From Streptomyces sp. 3214.6 (GTDB lineage Bacteria; Actinomycetota; Actinomycetes; Streptomycetales; Streptomycetaceae), in assembly GCF_900129855.1 (NCBI RefSeq), contig NZ_LT670819.1:4712001-4776000 (forward strand): DNA of 64,000 bases, read 5' to 3'. Numbering within the stretch: position 1 is the stretch's first letter; the number at the start of each line of letters is the position of its first letter. This document shows, in pieces, positions 7,447 to 14,929 of this stretch. The position numbers were made by a program, and so were the translations under genes. The notes beneath the pieces were generated by a model. The model saw only the letters and a program-made list of their open reading frames with translations. It had not been told where the DNA came from and did no database searches.

Positions 7447-7575
7447 GTGGCTGCTCCGGCATGTGAAGCGCCACCGGTCAGCCGGGCACGCTTGGCCGCC
7501 ACGGCCTCGGGGTCGGCCGGGCCGTGCACCTTGTCGAAGTCCGCGATCAGCTCGTCCGGCCGCCGGACTGGCGGT
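7443..7575 (-). pseudogene. Truncated antitoxin C-terminus
   Basis: The minus frame reads VRRPDELIADFDKVHGPAD then PEAVAAKRARLTGG and ends at TGA 7445-7443, overlapping the toxin start. This acidic-then-basic tail is typical of the toxin-wrapping half of VapB/Phd-type antitoxins. The DNA-binding N-terminus is missing: at about 7576 the sequence changes into the IS605-like end that is repeated at 52256. Autoregulation is therefore probably lost. Whether the stub is translated from a start inside the IS end is unclear. Confidence 0.55.
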
Positions 7576-7576
7576 G

Positions 7577-7734
7577 TCGGCCTGCGGAGCGCCGGTAAGA
7601 CCAGAATCCGTTCTGGCACAGCGCGAAGAAACAGGAAGCCACGGATTCCCGACCGAACCGCGTGCCGCGTAGCGGCACAGCAACCAGTCACGGAAGGCCA
7701 GAATCCTCGGGCTTCAGCCCGAGGAGCAAGTCAA
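7577..7734 (+). ncRNA. IS605-like right end / omega-RNA-like sequence, copy 1
   Basis: About 158 bp, roughly 85 percent identical by eye to 52256-52412. It contains three hairpins in order: CCAGAATCCGTTCTGG, GTGCCGCGTAGCGGCAC and the terminal CCTCGGGCT-TC-AGCCCGAGG followed by AGCAAGTCAA. This terminal stem and tail is the typical right end of IS200/IS605-IS1341 elements, which doubles as the 3' scaffold of the omega (re)RNA used by TnpB. No tnpB or tnpA lies nearby. The last four bases overlap the stop codon of the SnoaL lipoprotein gene, so a guide would read antisense into that gene. Confidence 0.65.
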
Positions 7735-8627
7735 TGCCCGTCGGCGACGACGTCCCAGTGCTCGGTGATCTTTCCGTCGACCACGCGGAAGAGGTCCACG
7801 ACGACGTAGTCGGAGCTGAAGACCCACACCAGGTCCCCGTCGGCGAGGGTGTTGCCGAACCGGGTCCCGCCGCCTCCGGTACTGCTGGGCGAGGGGGCGT
7901 CCTGCGTGTTCTGCTCGAAGAACTGCTTCAGCGGAGCCGTTCCGTTCGGGGCCGCCGGGTTGTGCTGGTAGTACCGCGGGTTCCAGCTCTTGTCGATCAC
8001 GGTCGCGTCACCGTCGGAGAGCTTGCGGTACGCGTCGACCGCGAACTTCCGGTTCTTCTCCTCCTGCTCCTCGGACAGGGTCGGTGCCCCGTTCGGGTAC
8101 CGGTACACGTCGCTGAACAGCGAGTTCCCGCTGGCCGTCTTGGCCGGCACGGTCTGCGTGATGCCCCAGTGCTCGACCAGCTTGCCGTTGTCGACCCGGA
8201 ACAGGTCGGCCTGGGCCTCGCCCGTCGCCTCGTTCGCCGGGGTGGCCGACGCCTGCCAGTGCACGGCCACCAGGTCACCGTCGGCTGCCACGTGCTTGAC
8301 GGTCGCCACCGCACCGGGGATCTTCGCCTTGACGTCCTTGAACTGCTTGACCTGCCCGTCGGCTCCACCGGGCACCGACTTGTCGTGCTGCACGTAGTCG
8401 GTCGCGACGAGTTCCTTCACCACGTCGGTCTTGTCCTTGTTGAACGCCTCCGAGTACAGGCGCAGAACGAGCGCCTTGTTCCGCTCCTCGGAGGCCGACG
8501 CCGAGCGGGCCGCGGCGGACGTCGTCGACGAGGCGGCCGGGTCGTTGCCGGACGTGCTGCTGCAGGCGGTCGCGAAGCAGGCCAAGGCCACGGCAGCGAG
8601 CCAGGGCAGGGTCTTGCGGTATCTCAC
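7731..8627 (-). CDS. Lipoprotein with two SnoaL-like domains
   Basis: Protein of 298 residues. It has a lipobox (ALACFATAC, Cys22), a Ser/Ala linker, then two SnoaL/NTF2-like domains: residues 48-165 (VLRLYSEAFNKDKTDVVKELVATDYVQHD ... FRVDNGKLVEHWG) and 190-298 (DAYRKLSDGDATVIDKSWNPRYYQHN ... FRVVDGKITEHWDVV). Such folds act as small-molecule binding or isomerase scaffolds, and the duplication in one exported chain is unusual. The gene follows the arginine deiminase gene after 30 bp on the same strand, so the two are probably one operon. Its stop codon lies in the IS605-like end. Confidence 0.85.
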   Translation of the reverse strand: MRYRKTLPWLAAVALACFATACSSTSGNDPAASSTTSAAARSASASEERNKALVLRLYSEAFNKDKTDVVKELVATDYVQHDKSVPGGADGQVKQFKDVKAKIPGAVATVKHVAADGDLVAVHWQASATPANEATGEAQADLFRVDNGKLVEHWGITQTVPAKTASGNSLFSDVYRYPNGAPTLSEEQEEKNRKFAVDAYRKLSDGDATVIDKSWNPRYYQHNPAAPNGTAPLKQFFEQNTQDAPSPSSTGGGGTRFGNTLADGDLVWVFSSDYVVVDLFRVVDGKITEHWDVVADGH

Positions 8628-8657
8628 TTGAGTCTCCTGTGTACGGTCAGTCCGGTT

Positions 8658-10427
8658 CTACTTGGGGGAGTTGAACCAGGGGGTGCCGGCGGCGCGGATC
8701 GTGTTGGTGCCGCAGTGCACCTCACCGGCGGAGACGTGGTGGGTACGCCAGTCGTCCAGGTAGCGCACCCGCATGCCGACCTTGGCGTACGCCTTGGTCA
8801 CCGCCTGGGCGAGGATGTCCTTACCGCCGATGACCGGGCCCCACGGCTTGGGGGAGACATACGTGGTGGGGGTCAGCACGACGCCGTTGACGGCACCGGG
8901 GTGGTAGGCGATGACCGGACGGTCCTGCGCTCCGGGGGAGCCACCGAAGCCACCCTCGAACATCGCCGGGATCTTCACGATCTCGGCGTCCGTGACGCCG
9001 GTCTCGCGCTTCAGCAGCGCCAGGTTCTCCTTGATCTTCCGGGCCGCGTAGGCGTTGTCCTTCAGCAACTGCCGGTCGGCCAGGGCCTGGTCGATCGTGG
9101 GGACGCGGCCCCAGGCGTAGGAGCGGGGGATGGAGAACACCTTCGTGTGGCCGTGCCCGTCGCGTTGGGCCTTGCGCAGCAGGGCGAGCGCGCCCTCCGG
9201 GTCGGCGATGCCGATCTTCCAGCCGCGCGGGGTGTCGGCGGGCAGGAACTGCACGAACTCGTCCACGTGGCCGACACCGAGCCATCCGGTGTCGAGCACC
9301 AGGGGGTCCTGCGCCTGCTGGGCCTTGAGGAAGGCCGTGTGCGCGGGCAGCCGGGAGCCGTGCCTGCCGGTGATGATCCGGCCCGCCGGGTAGGACGTGC
9401 CGTTGTGTGTGTACGGCGGGATGGTCTCCAGGTTGCCCGTGGAGTTGATCTGGCCGTCGTACCGGCCCTTGTTGATCTGTACGGCGCCGACACCGGGCCC
9501 GCGCAGCTCGAAGACCTGCTTGCCGGCGTCACGGTCCATCTGCGCGGAGCGGATCATCACGCGCAGGACACGCGGTTTACCGCCGGGGCCGGGCATGCTG
9601 ACATAGCCGGGCTCGATGAAGTCCTGCGCCCAGATGTCCGAGCCGTCCTTGAACATGTACGTCGGCTTGGTGATACCGGCCTTGCGCACTTCCCTGGCGA
9701 ACTCTCGGGCGAACTTCCGCTGGTTGCGGTCATCGCGGTTGCCGTCCACGACCAGCGCCTGCTCGACGCGCTGAAGATGGTGCTGCGTCAGGACCGGGGC
9801 GGCACGCAGCATCACCTCGTCCGTGGAGGTGCGGCCGCCGTCGGTGACGGTGAACCGGACGGTGATCCGGCCGTCCCAGTCCTCCCGTATGACGTCCCGC
9901 CCGTCCAGACCGAGCCGGAGCCCGGCACGCAGTTCGGCGGCGGTGACTTGGGTGCCGGCGGTGACGTAGGTCCAGGCGTCGCCGCGCTTGAGGAACAGCC
10001 GCACCTTGGACCTGCCAGGGCCGACCAGTTGGAGGGTGCCGGTGGCTGCGTCCGAGACGTTGCCGACCGGGACGGTGCGCAGCGGCGCCAGGTACTCGGG
10101 CGCCCGCACGACGTCGCTCTGGGCGTCGTTGCAGGCCTCAAGTTGAGCATTGGACAGCCAGCGGCCGTCCGGCGTCCTGGTCTTGCAACGCCGTAATTTG
10201 TCACCGAGGTTCGGCAGGAAGATCGCGCCCCGCCCGCTGTTCCACGTCGTCTTGCCCGCGACATCGGAATCCCCGGTGACATCGACCGTGCCGTCACGGT
10301 TCACATCGGCACGGATGTCCGCCCGTACGGCCCCCGTGCCCGCAGCCGTGGCCGCCGACACAGTGCCGGAGACGGCCGCCAGGGCGATCGCCAACGCTGT
10401 CGCGGTCCTGACCCTCACTCTGTTCAT
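8658..10427 (-). CDS. Secreted protein-arginine deiminase (PAD)
   Basis: Protein of 589 residues. The start ATG at 10427 follows GAGGAG at 7 nt and gives a Sec signal (ATALAIALAAVSGTVSAATA). A calcium-binding loop follows at about residue 40 (DVNRDGTVDVTGDSD). The catalytic region has the PAD set: Asp269 in WAQDFIEPGY, His387 and Asp389 in GHVDEFVQFLPA, and nucleophile Cys572 in VHCGTNTIR. These match the Asp/His/Asp/Cys of animal PADs, which convert peptidyl-arginine to citrulline with calcium. The longer frame upstream of 10427 lacks a signal. It is secreted and co-transcribed with the SnoaL lipoprotein. Its target proteins are unknown. Confidence 0.93.
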   Translation of the reverse strand: MNRVRVRTATALAIALAAVSGTVSAATAAGTGAVRADIRADVNRDGTVDVTGDSDVAGKTTWNSGRGAIFLPNLGDKLRRCKTRTPDGRWLSNAQLEACNDAQSDVVRAPEYLAPLRTVPVGNVSDAATGTLQLVGPGRSKVRLFLKRGDAWTYVTAGTQVTAAELRAGLRLGLDGRDVIREDWDGRITVRFTVTDGGRTSTDEVMLRAAPVLTQHHLQRVEQALVVDGNRDDRNQRKFAREFAREVRKAGITKPTYMFKDGSDIWAQDFIEPGYVSMPGPGGKPRVLRVMIRSAQMDRDAGKQVFELRGPGVGAVQINKGRYDGQINSTGNLETIPPYTHNGTSYPAGRIITGRHGSRLPAHTAFLKAQQAQDPLVLDTGWLGVGHVDEFVQFLPADTPRGWKIGIADPEGALALLRKAQRDGHGHTKVFSIPRSYAWGRVPTIDQALADRQLLKDNAYAARKIKENLALLKRETGVTDAEIVKIPAMFEGGFGGSPGAQDRPVIAYHPGAVNGVVLTPTTYVSPKPWGPVIGGKDILAQAVTKAYAKVGMRVRYLDDWRTHHVSAGEVHCGTNTIRAAGTPWFNSPK

Positions 10428-10555
10428 TCCCGTACTCCTCATCGGGTGGTGACCTGCACCGCCATCCCATCTCGACCCCATGAGGCATTCACTCCGCCTA
10501 CCAGCGAGACCACCCCCGCCGACAGGCCGGACTCCGGTCATCCGAAAGTTGTACT

Positions 10556-10870
10556 CGTGACGGGCGGCGCAAGTCCTTCCAGGCCATGGGCTCGCCGCTG
10601 CCGGACGGCAGCGAGCAGAACCTGCACCAGTTCGTGAACCGGTCCACCTGAGCTCCGATGCCGGTGCGCCGGCGGATCGCCGAGGGGGCTGGTGCCGTGG
10701 ATGGGCCCGGGCGCCCGGACGGTCGATCACATGCCGTTCCCGAAGGACGGCAGGATGTCGGTCGGCGTCGCCCGCCAGTGCCGCGGTGCGCTGGGCAAGC
10801 AGGCCGACTGCCAGGTCGCGGTCAGTGTGCACGCGGTCCCCGACGCGGCCTCGGGGTGGGTGTCCGAGGT
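10556..10870 (+). pseudogene. IS701-type transposase N-terminal remnant (frameshifted)
   Basis: Plus-strand frames read LPDGSEQNLHQFVNRS, then VRRRIAEG, then HMPFPKDGRMSVGVARQ and GALGKQADCQVAVSVHA. Together they follow the N-terminal third of IS701-family transposases (SEQ.L.QFV..S.WD..PVRRRIAE ... VDD..FPK.G..SVGVARQY.GA.GK.ANCQVAVSVHA). A TGA falls where Trp is expected and the frame shifts afterwards. No DDE core is present. It is a different part of the protein from the remnant at 4230. Confidence 0.75.
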
Positions 10871-11082
10871 ACCGGACACCCACCCCTACCGCATCATGCG
10901 GCTTACTGCGTGACCTTCTCGACGGTCACGTCGCCCACACCCACGGTCGTGGCGCGCGCGTTCACCAGCCGTCCGAAAGCCCGGGCCGAGGGAACGGAAG
11001 AATCGTGGTTGTGCGGCGTCGGGCGCCCTGGCCCCTCCACCACCTGGATCGGCTGGGCGTACGAACGGGAAGCGGTCGAGGC

Positions 11083-11137
11083 GAAAAAAATCTGTGGCTC
11101 TTCGCGGCAACCTTTTCGGCCTCTCGGACCACTCAGT
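11083..11137 (+). promoter_or_regulatory. A7...GGCAACC...GACCAC promoter-like element, copy 1
   Basis: G-A7, 15 nt, GGCAACC, 14 nt, GACCAC, about 45 bp upstream of the ricin-glycosidase gene. The same arrangement occurs at 44892-44932 before the GH74 gene. GGCAACC resembles -35 elements of ECF sigma factors, which carry a conserved AAC. Confidence 0.5.
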
Positions 11138-11163
11138 GTTGTCCGGCCAAGTGGTCCGGTCAG

Positions 11164-13059
11164 ATGCAACGGCTGAGAGAGAGCACAGGCGTGTCCCTGG
11201 AACGAGAGCACAGACATGTCCCCGGCCCACCCACGTCATCGGTGGCGTCCCGCGTCGGCGGCCACCGTGCCGACGGCGGCGCGCGCGGTGGCCGTCCGAA
11301 GCATCGTGGCCGTCGGTTGCTCGCGCGTCGGGGTCTCTGGGCGGGTATCGCCATGGTGGTCGTTGCCGGCTCGGCTGTCGTGGTCAGCCAGGCTTCGGCA
11401 CAGCAAAAGACCCTGGATCTGAAGAAGTGGTACGTGCTGGTCAACCGCAACAGCGGCAAGGTGCTGGACGACCGCGCCTACGCCACGAAGGACGGCGCGG
11501 CGGTGGTGCAGTGGAGCCGTCACGGCGGCGCCAACCAGCAGTGGCGGTTCATCGACGCGGGTGACGGGTACTACCGGCTGCAGAACCGGAACTCCGGCAA
11601 GGTGCTGGACGACCTCGGCTGGTCCAAGACCGCCGGCTCCGCTCTCGTGCAGTGGAAAGACCTGAACGGCACCAACCAGCAGTTCAAACTGGCCAAGTCG
11701 CCGGACGGCTACGTGCGTTTGGTCAATCGCTTCAGTGGCATGGCTGTCGATGTCCGAAACGCCGCCAAGGCCGACGGGAGCGGCGTCGTCCAGAACCGCG
11801 ACCGGGGCGGCGCCGATCAGCAGTGGCAACTCGTCCCGGCCGGGAGTGTCGGCGGCGCCGGTACGCCCACCGCGCCGAGCGGCGGCGTTCCCGCAAGCCC
11901 GACTCCGAGCGGCACGCGACCGGCGCCTTCGGCTTCGCCTTCGTCTTCGTCTTCGTCGCCCGCGGGCGGTGGCGGCAGCTCGACGAAGCGGTTCATGGGC
12001 AGTGACAAGGTGGTCATCGGCGGCTCGATGACCGACGCCTCGGCGACCGCCGCGCCGTTCGACGCGCGCTACGCCTATGTGCACAGCCAGCCCGCGCCCT
12101 CGTCGGACTACTACACGGCAGCGAAGTGCAAGGACGGGTGGTCGAGCTGGTGGGGCTGCTGGAACGGCAGCACCACGGCGCCCGGCACGTACGTGACCTG
12201 GCGGGACGAGGTGGCGTCCCAGGCGACGTACAAGGGCAGCCCGCGTCCGCAGAAGATGCTCTGGACCTGGTACTCGTTGCGCGACCTCGGCGATGCGGCG
12301 GGCGAGGGCGACGGTCCGGGCGAGGTCAAGGCCATCAACCGGGTCGACCTGCTCACCCGGTACCTGAACGACTACCGTTTCTTCCTCCAGAAGATCGGCA
12401 CGTCGCACGACGCGATCGACATCGAGCCCGACTTCTGGGGCTACGTCCGGTCGCTCGGCGATCCGCACAAGGTTGCCGCGCAGGTCTCGGCCGCAAATCC
12501 GAAGGATTGCGGATCGCAGGAGAACAGCGCCGCCGGACTCTCCCGCTGCCTGATCTCGATGGCCCACAAGTACGCGCCGAACACCGCCGCGGGGCTCCAC
12601 CTCACCTGCTGGGACTGGGAGACCAACACACAGGCTTGCGTCAAGGACTACGCGAAGCTCGGGGCGCAGGACGCCGACTTCCTGGCCACCGATGTGTCGG
12701 ACCGCGACGCAGGCTGGTACGCACAGCCGGCCCACGGCGGCAGTGACCACTTCTGGACCGACCAGAAGGCCGCCGCCACGCTGCAGTTCTACAAGACGAT
12801 GGCCGAGTCCGTGGGCAAGCCCGTGGTCCTGTGGCAGATCCCCGTGGGCAACATGGCACAGAACAACACCCTCAACCACTACAAGGACGACAAGGTGGAC
12901 TGGTTCTTCGCGCACATGAACCAGGTCGCGAACGCCCATGTCGCCGGCCTGTTCTTCGGTCCAGGGCAGCAGGAACAGACCACGGTCGAGTCCGACGGCG
13001 GAAACCTGATCCGTAAGACGATCGCCTATCACAACTCGGGCGGTACAGCACTCAAGTAG
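11164..13059 (+). CDS. Secreted ricin-lectin protein with a glycosidase-like C-terminal domain
   Basis: Up to 631 residues. A basic stretch and hydrophobic signal (LWAGIAMVVVAGSAVVVSQASA) precede a ricin-type beta-trefoil at about residues 84-230, with three QxW-type repeats (NQQWRF, NQQFKL, DQQWQL) that bind sugars. A Pro/Ser linker follows. The C-terminal 350 residues (FMGSDKVVIGG ... WTWYSLRDLG ... SHDAIDIEPDFWGYV ... TCWDW ... VVLWQIPVGN ... GLFFGPG) have the acidic and Trp pattern of a TIM-barrel glycosidase (acid pair in DIEPD), but I cannot name a GH family. GTG 11191 is an alternative start with a better ribosome site (GAGAGAG). A terminator follows at 13074. Confidence 0.8.
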   Translation: MQRLRESTGVSLEREHRHVPGPPTSSVASRVGGHRADGGARGGRPKHRGRRLLARRGLWAGIAMVVVAGSAVVVSQASAQQKTLDLKKWYVLVNRNSGKVLDDRAYATKDGAAVVQWSRHGGANQQWRFIDAGDGYYRLQNRNSGKVLDDLGWSKTAGSALVQWKDLNGTNQQFKLAKSPDGYVRLVNRFSGMAVDVRNAAKADGSGVVQNRDRGGADQQWQLVPAGSVGGAGTPTAPSGGVPASPTPSGTRPAPSASPSSSSSSPAGGGGSSTKRFMGSDKVVIGGSMTDASATAAPFDARYAYVHSQPAPSSDYYTAAKCKDGWSSWWGCWNGSTTAPGTYVTWRDEVASQATYKGSPRPQKMLWTWYSLRDLGDAAGEGDGPGEVKAINRVDLLTRYLNDYRFFLQKIGTSHDAIDIEPDFWGYVRSLGDPHKVAAQVSAANPKDCGSQENSAAGLSRCLISMAHKYAPNTAAGLHLTCWDWETNTQACVKDYAKLGAQDADFLATDVSDRDAGWYAQPAHGGSDHFWTDQKAAATLQFYKTMAESVGKPVVLWQIPVGNMAQNNTLNHYKDDKVDWFFAHMNQVANAHVAGLFFGPGQQEQTTVESDGGNLIRKTIAYHNSGGTALK

Positions 13060-13073
13060 GCGAAGCTGACGAA

Positions 13074-13105
13074 TGCGCCCTCATCTCTTCGATGGGGGCG
13101 CTTTT
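13074..13105 (+). terminator. Terminator of the ricin-glycosidase gene
   Basis: GCGCCC(T)CAT / ATGG(G)GGCGC stem with loop CTCTTCG, followed by TTTTCGTC, 15 bp after the stop codon at 13059. Confidence 0.75.
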
Positions 13106-13109
13106 CGTC

Positions 13110-13253
13110 ATCTTCGATCGGGCCGGTGCCGGACTCGGTGCGGGGGATGCTGCCGGTGAACAGCGGCTGCGGCGCGGACCAGCCGTTGGGGTTGGTGGGG
13201 TCGCTCGACGTGCGGTAGACGAAGGGCGACGCGCCCCGCTGGGACGCCAGCAC
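13110..13253 (-). pseudogene. GH62 arabinofuranosidase gene fragment
   Basis: The minus frame contains FVYRTSSDPTNPNGW, then SAPQPLFTGSIPRTESG and TGPI. At DNA level about 110 bp are nearly identical to the GH62 module of the trimodular gene at 42150-42255. On both sides the similarity stops: one side meets the terminator at 13105, the other decays into unrelated sequence. It is a copied or left-over piece of a GH62 gene in the opposite orientation to its neighbour. Confidence 0.8.
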
Positions 13254-13318
13254 CTACGGCCGCCGTCGCCTCCCCCGCCCGGTTCCACGGCGACCTGCCG
13301 GCCACCGCACAGCCGCGT

Positions 13319-14104
13319 TCACCGCGTCGGGGCGAACCCTCCCCGGACCGACGCGGAGCCGCCCGAACCCTGTGCGTCGACGCGGTAGCCGTCGCCCGTG
13401 GCCTTGCGCACGCCGGGGCCGTTGTTGAACTGCGCGGCGAACTCATGGCTCCCGGCCGGCACGGTCAGGCCCGGCTTGAGGACCCAGCGGTAGACCAGCG
13501 CGCCGCCGGCCTCCTGGACGGTGAGGGTGAAGTCATCACCCGGCAGGGTCTGCCAGGTGCCGGTGTTCTTCGCCCCGCCGGTCTGCACGATCCGGATCTC
13601 GACCGTGAGCGCGGTGAGCGGCTGGGTCGTCTTGAGGACGAGGTCGCTCTGCGTCCAGTAGACGGTGCTCTTCGCATCCAGCGAGCCGGCCGACCGCAGC
13701 GGCCCGTTCTGGCTCTCGCCGGCGGTCGGCGAGGGACTGGTGGCCGGCGGAGTCGGGCGCGAGCTGCCCGGGGTGGTGGCCGGGGGCGGCGAGACCGGGG
13801 TGGGGCGGGCCGAGGTCGGGGGCGGGGAGCTGACGGCCGGGGGCAGGCCGGCGGGCGTGGTCACGGTGGGCGACGGCGACGGCTTCGCGACGATGGCGGC
13901 GACGGCGAGGCCGCCGGTCGTCAGGATGCCGGCGGCGGCGAGCCCGGCGAGGGCGACCCTGGTGCCGGACCGCGCGAACGGTCGCGCGCGGTGCCGGACG
14001 GCGGGGCCGGCCATGCCGCGTTCCACCCGGGCCAGCATCCGCGCGCGGTCGGGCCGGTGGGCCTCGGCGGCCTCGCGCAGCCGACGGGCGATTTCCTCGT
14101 TCAC
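13319..14104 (-). CDS. Membrane anti-sigma-like protein paired with the ECF sigma factor
   Basis: Protein of 261 residues. The GTG start at 14104 follows GGGAGGAGG and overlaps the sigma stop in GTGA. Residues 1-50 form a short Arg-rich cytoplasmic segment (NEEIARRLREAAEAHRPDRARMLARVERG), then one membrane helix (VALAGLAAAGILTTGGLAVAAIVA), a long Pro/Ser/Thr linker, and an extracellular beta-rich domain (KSTVYWTQSDLVLKTTQPL ... GTWQTLPGDDFTLTVQEAGGALVYRWVLKPGLTVPAGSHEFAAQFN). The organisation is that of a sensor/anti-sigma. The outer domain resembles carbohydrate-binding modules of the cellulose-binding sandwich type, so it could sense polysaccharide. No classic zinc anti-sigma motif is present. 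Confidence 0.8.
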   Translation of the reverse strand: MNEEIARRLREAAEAHRPDRARMLARVERGMAGPAVRHRARPFARSGTRVALAGLAAAGILTTGGLAVAAIVAKPSPSPTVTTPAGLPPAVSSPPPTSARPTPVSPPPATTPGSSRPTPPATSPSPTAGESQNGPLRSAGSLDAKSTVYWTQSDLVLKTTQPLTALTVEIRIVQTGGAKNTGTWQTLPGDDFTLTVQEAGGALVYRWVLKPGLTVPAGSHEFAAQFNNGPGVRKATGDGYRVDAQGSGGSASVRGGFAPTR

Positions 14105-14631
14105 CGGTTCCTCCTCCCTGGCACCAGGTCCCCGGCCGCGTGTGCGCCCAGGAGCTTTTCCAGCTCGGCCATTCCCTTCGAGGTCTGGCTCTTCACCGTT
14201 CCGACCGATATGCCCAGCGCCGCCGCCGTGTCCTTCTCCGACAGGTCGAGGGCGTGCCGCAGCACCACGCAGGCGCGCTTGCGGTACGGCAGCCGGGCGA
14301 GCGCCGCGCGGACGTCCAGCACGGCCGCCGCGTCGGGCCCCTCCACCTTCTCGGGGCTGCGGGACCAGAACAGCGTGATCCGGCGTCGCTCCCGCACCGC
14401 GCTGCGGATCCGCCCCCGCGCCAGGTTGGCCACCACACCACGGGCGTAGGCGAGCGGGTGGTCGGCCTGCCGCAACCGGTCCCAGCGCTGCCACAGGGCG
14501 ACCAGGGCATCCGCCGCGAGGTCGTCCGCCGCGTCGGCCTCGCCGGTCAGGAGGTGGGCCAGACGGGCGAGCTCGGCATAGTGGCGTTCGAAGAATTCGT
14601 GGAACTCCGCGGACGCGTCATCGAGGACCAT
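14101..14631 (-). CDS. SigE-family ECF RNA polymerase sigma factor
   Basis: Protein of 176 residues. The sigma-2 region (FFERHYAELARLAHLLTGEADAADDLAADALVALWQRW) carries core-binding and -10 recognition residues. The sigma-4 region (ALARLPYRKRACVVLRHALDLSEKDTAAALGISVGTVKSQTSKGMAELEKLL) carries the -35 reading helix-turn-helix. It is followed by a membrane partner with a 4-bp overlap, the usual sigma/anti-sigma arrangement. Upstream lies an 18-bp tandem repeat with two GCAACC motifs, which may be an autoregulated promoter. Regulated genes could include the secreted lectin-glycosidases of this window, but that is inference. Confidence 0.92.
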   Translation of the reverse strand: MVLDDASAEFHEFFERHYAELARLAHLLTGEADAADDLAADALVALWQRWDRLRQADHPLAYARGVVANLARGRIRSAVRERRRITLFWSRSPEKVEGPDAAAVLDVRAALARLPYRKRACVVLRHALDLSEKDTAAALGISVGTVKSQTSKGMAELEKLLGAHAAGDLVPGRRNR

Positions 14632-14665
14632 CCCCCGGGTCGCCCTCTCCTGGCAATGACGTACG

Positions 14666-14703
14666 TATTGGTTGCACGTTTAACATTGGTTGCACGTTTA
14701 ACA
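14666..14703 (-). repeat. 18-bp tandem repeat upstream of the sigma gene
   Basis: ATTGGTTGCACGTTTAAC occurs twice in direct succession, 35-70 bp before the sigma start. On the coding (minus) strand each unit contains GCAACCAAT. It may be a doubled promoter or operator element. Confidence 0.6.
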
Positions 14704-14929
14704 ACGGGGGCGCAACCTGACAGGGCCCAGCCCGGGACCCGAACGGCGCTCGTGCTCGGTTGCGGGCCGGTGAAGGCTGACCAGTCCGCGCCTGCGCCAC
14801 GGTTTCGGCGCGGCGTGCTTCGTGCCCTCATGCCCGTCCATCCAGTAGTTCGACTCGGCCTTCCGGCTCCCAGTTGCCGCAGAGGACGAGAAGGTTGCCG
14901 CCCCGACGCTGTTTTCTCGGCGACCGGTG

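Noticed and set aside
7662..10196. Long plus-strand frame opposite the PAD and SnoaL genes
   Set aside because: Shadow of two well-supported minus-strand genes.
11083..11137. Riboswitch upstream of the ricin-glycosidase gene
   Set aside because: The conserved blocks are short and spaced like promoter elements, and no extended conserved fold is visible.
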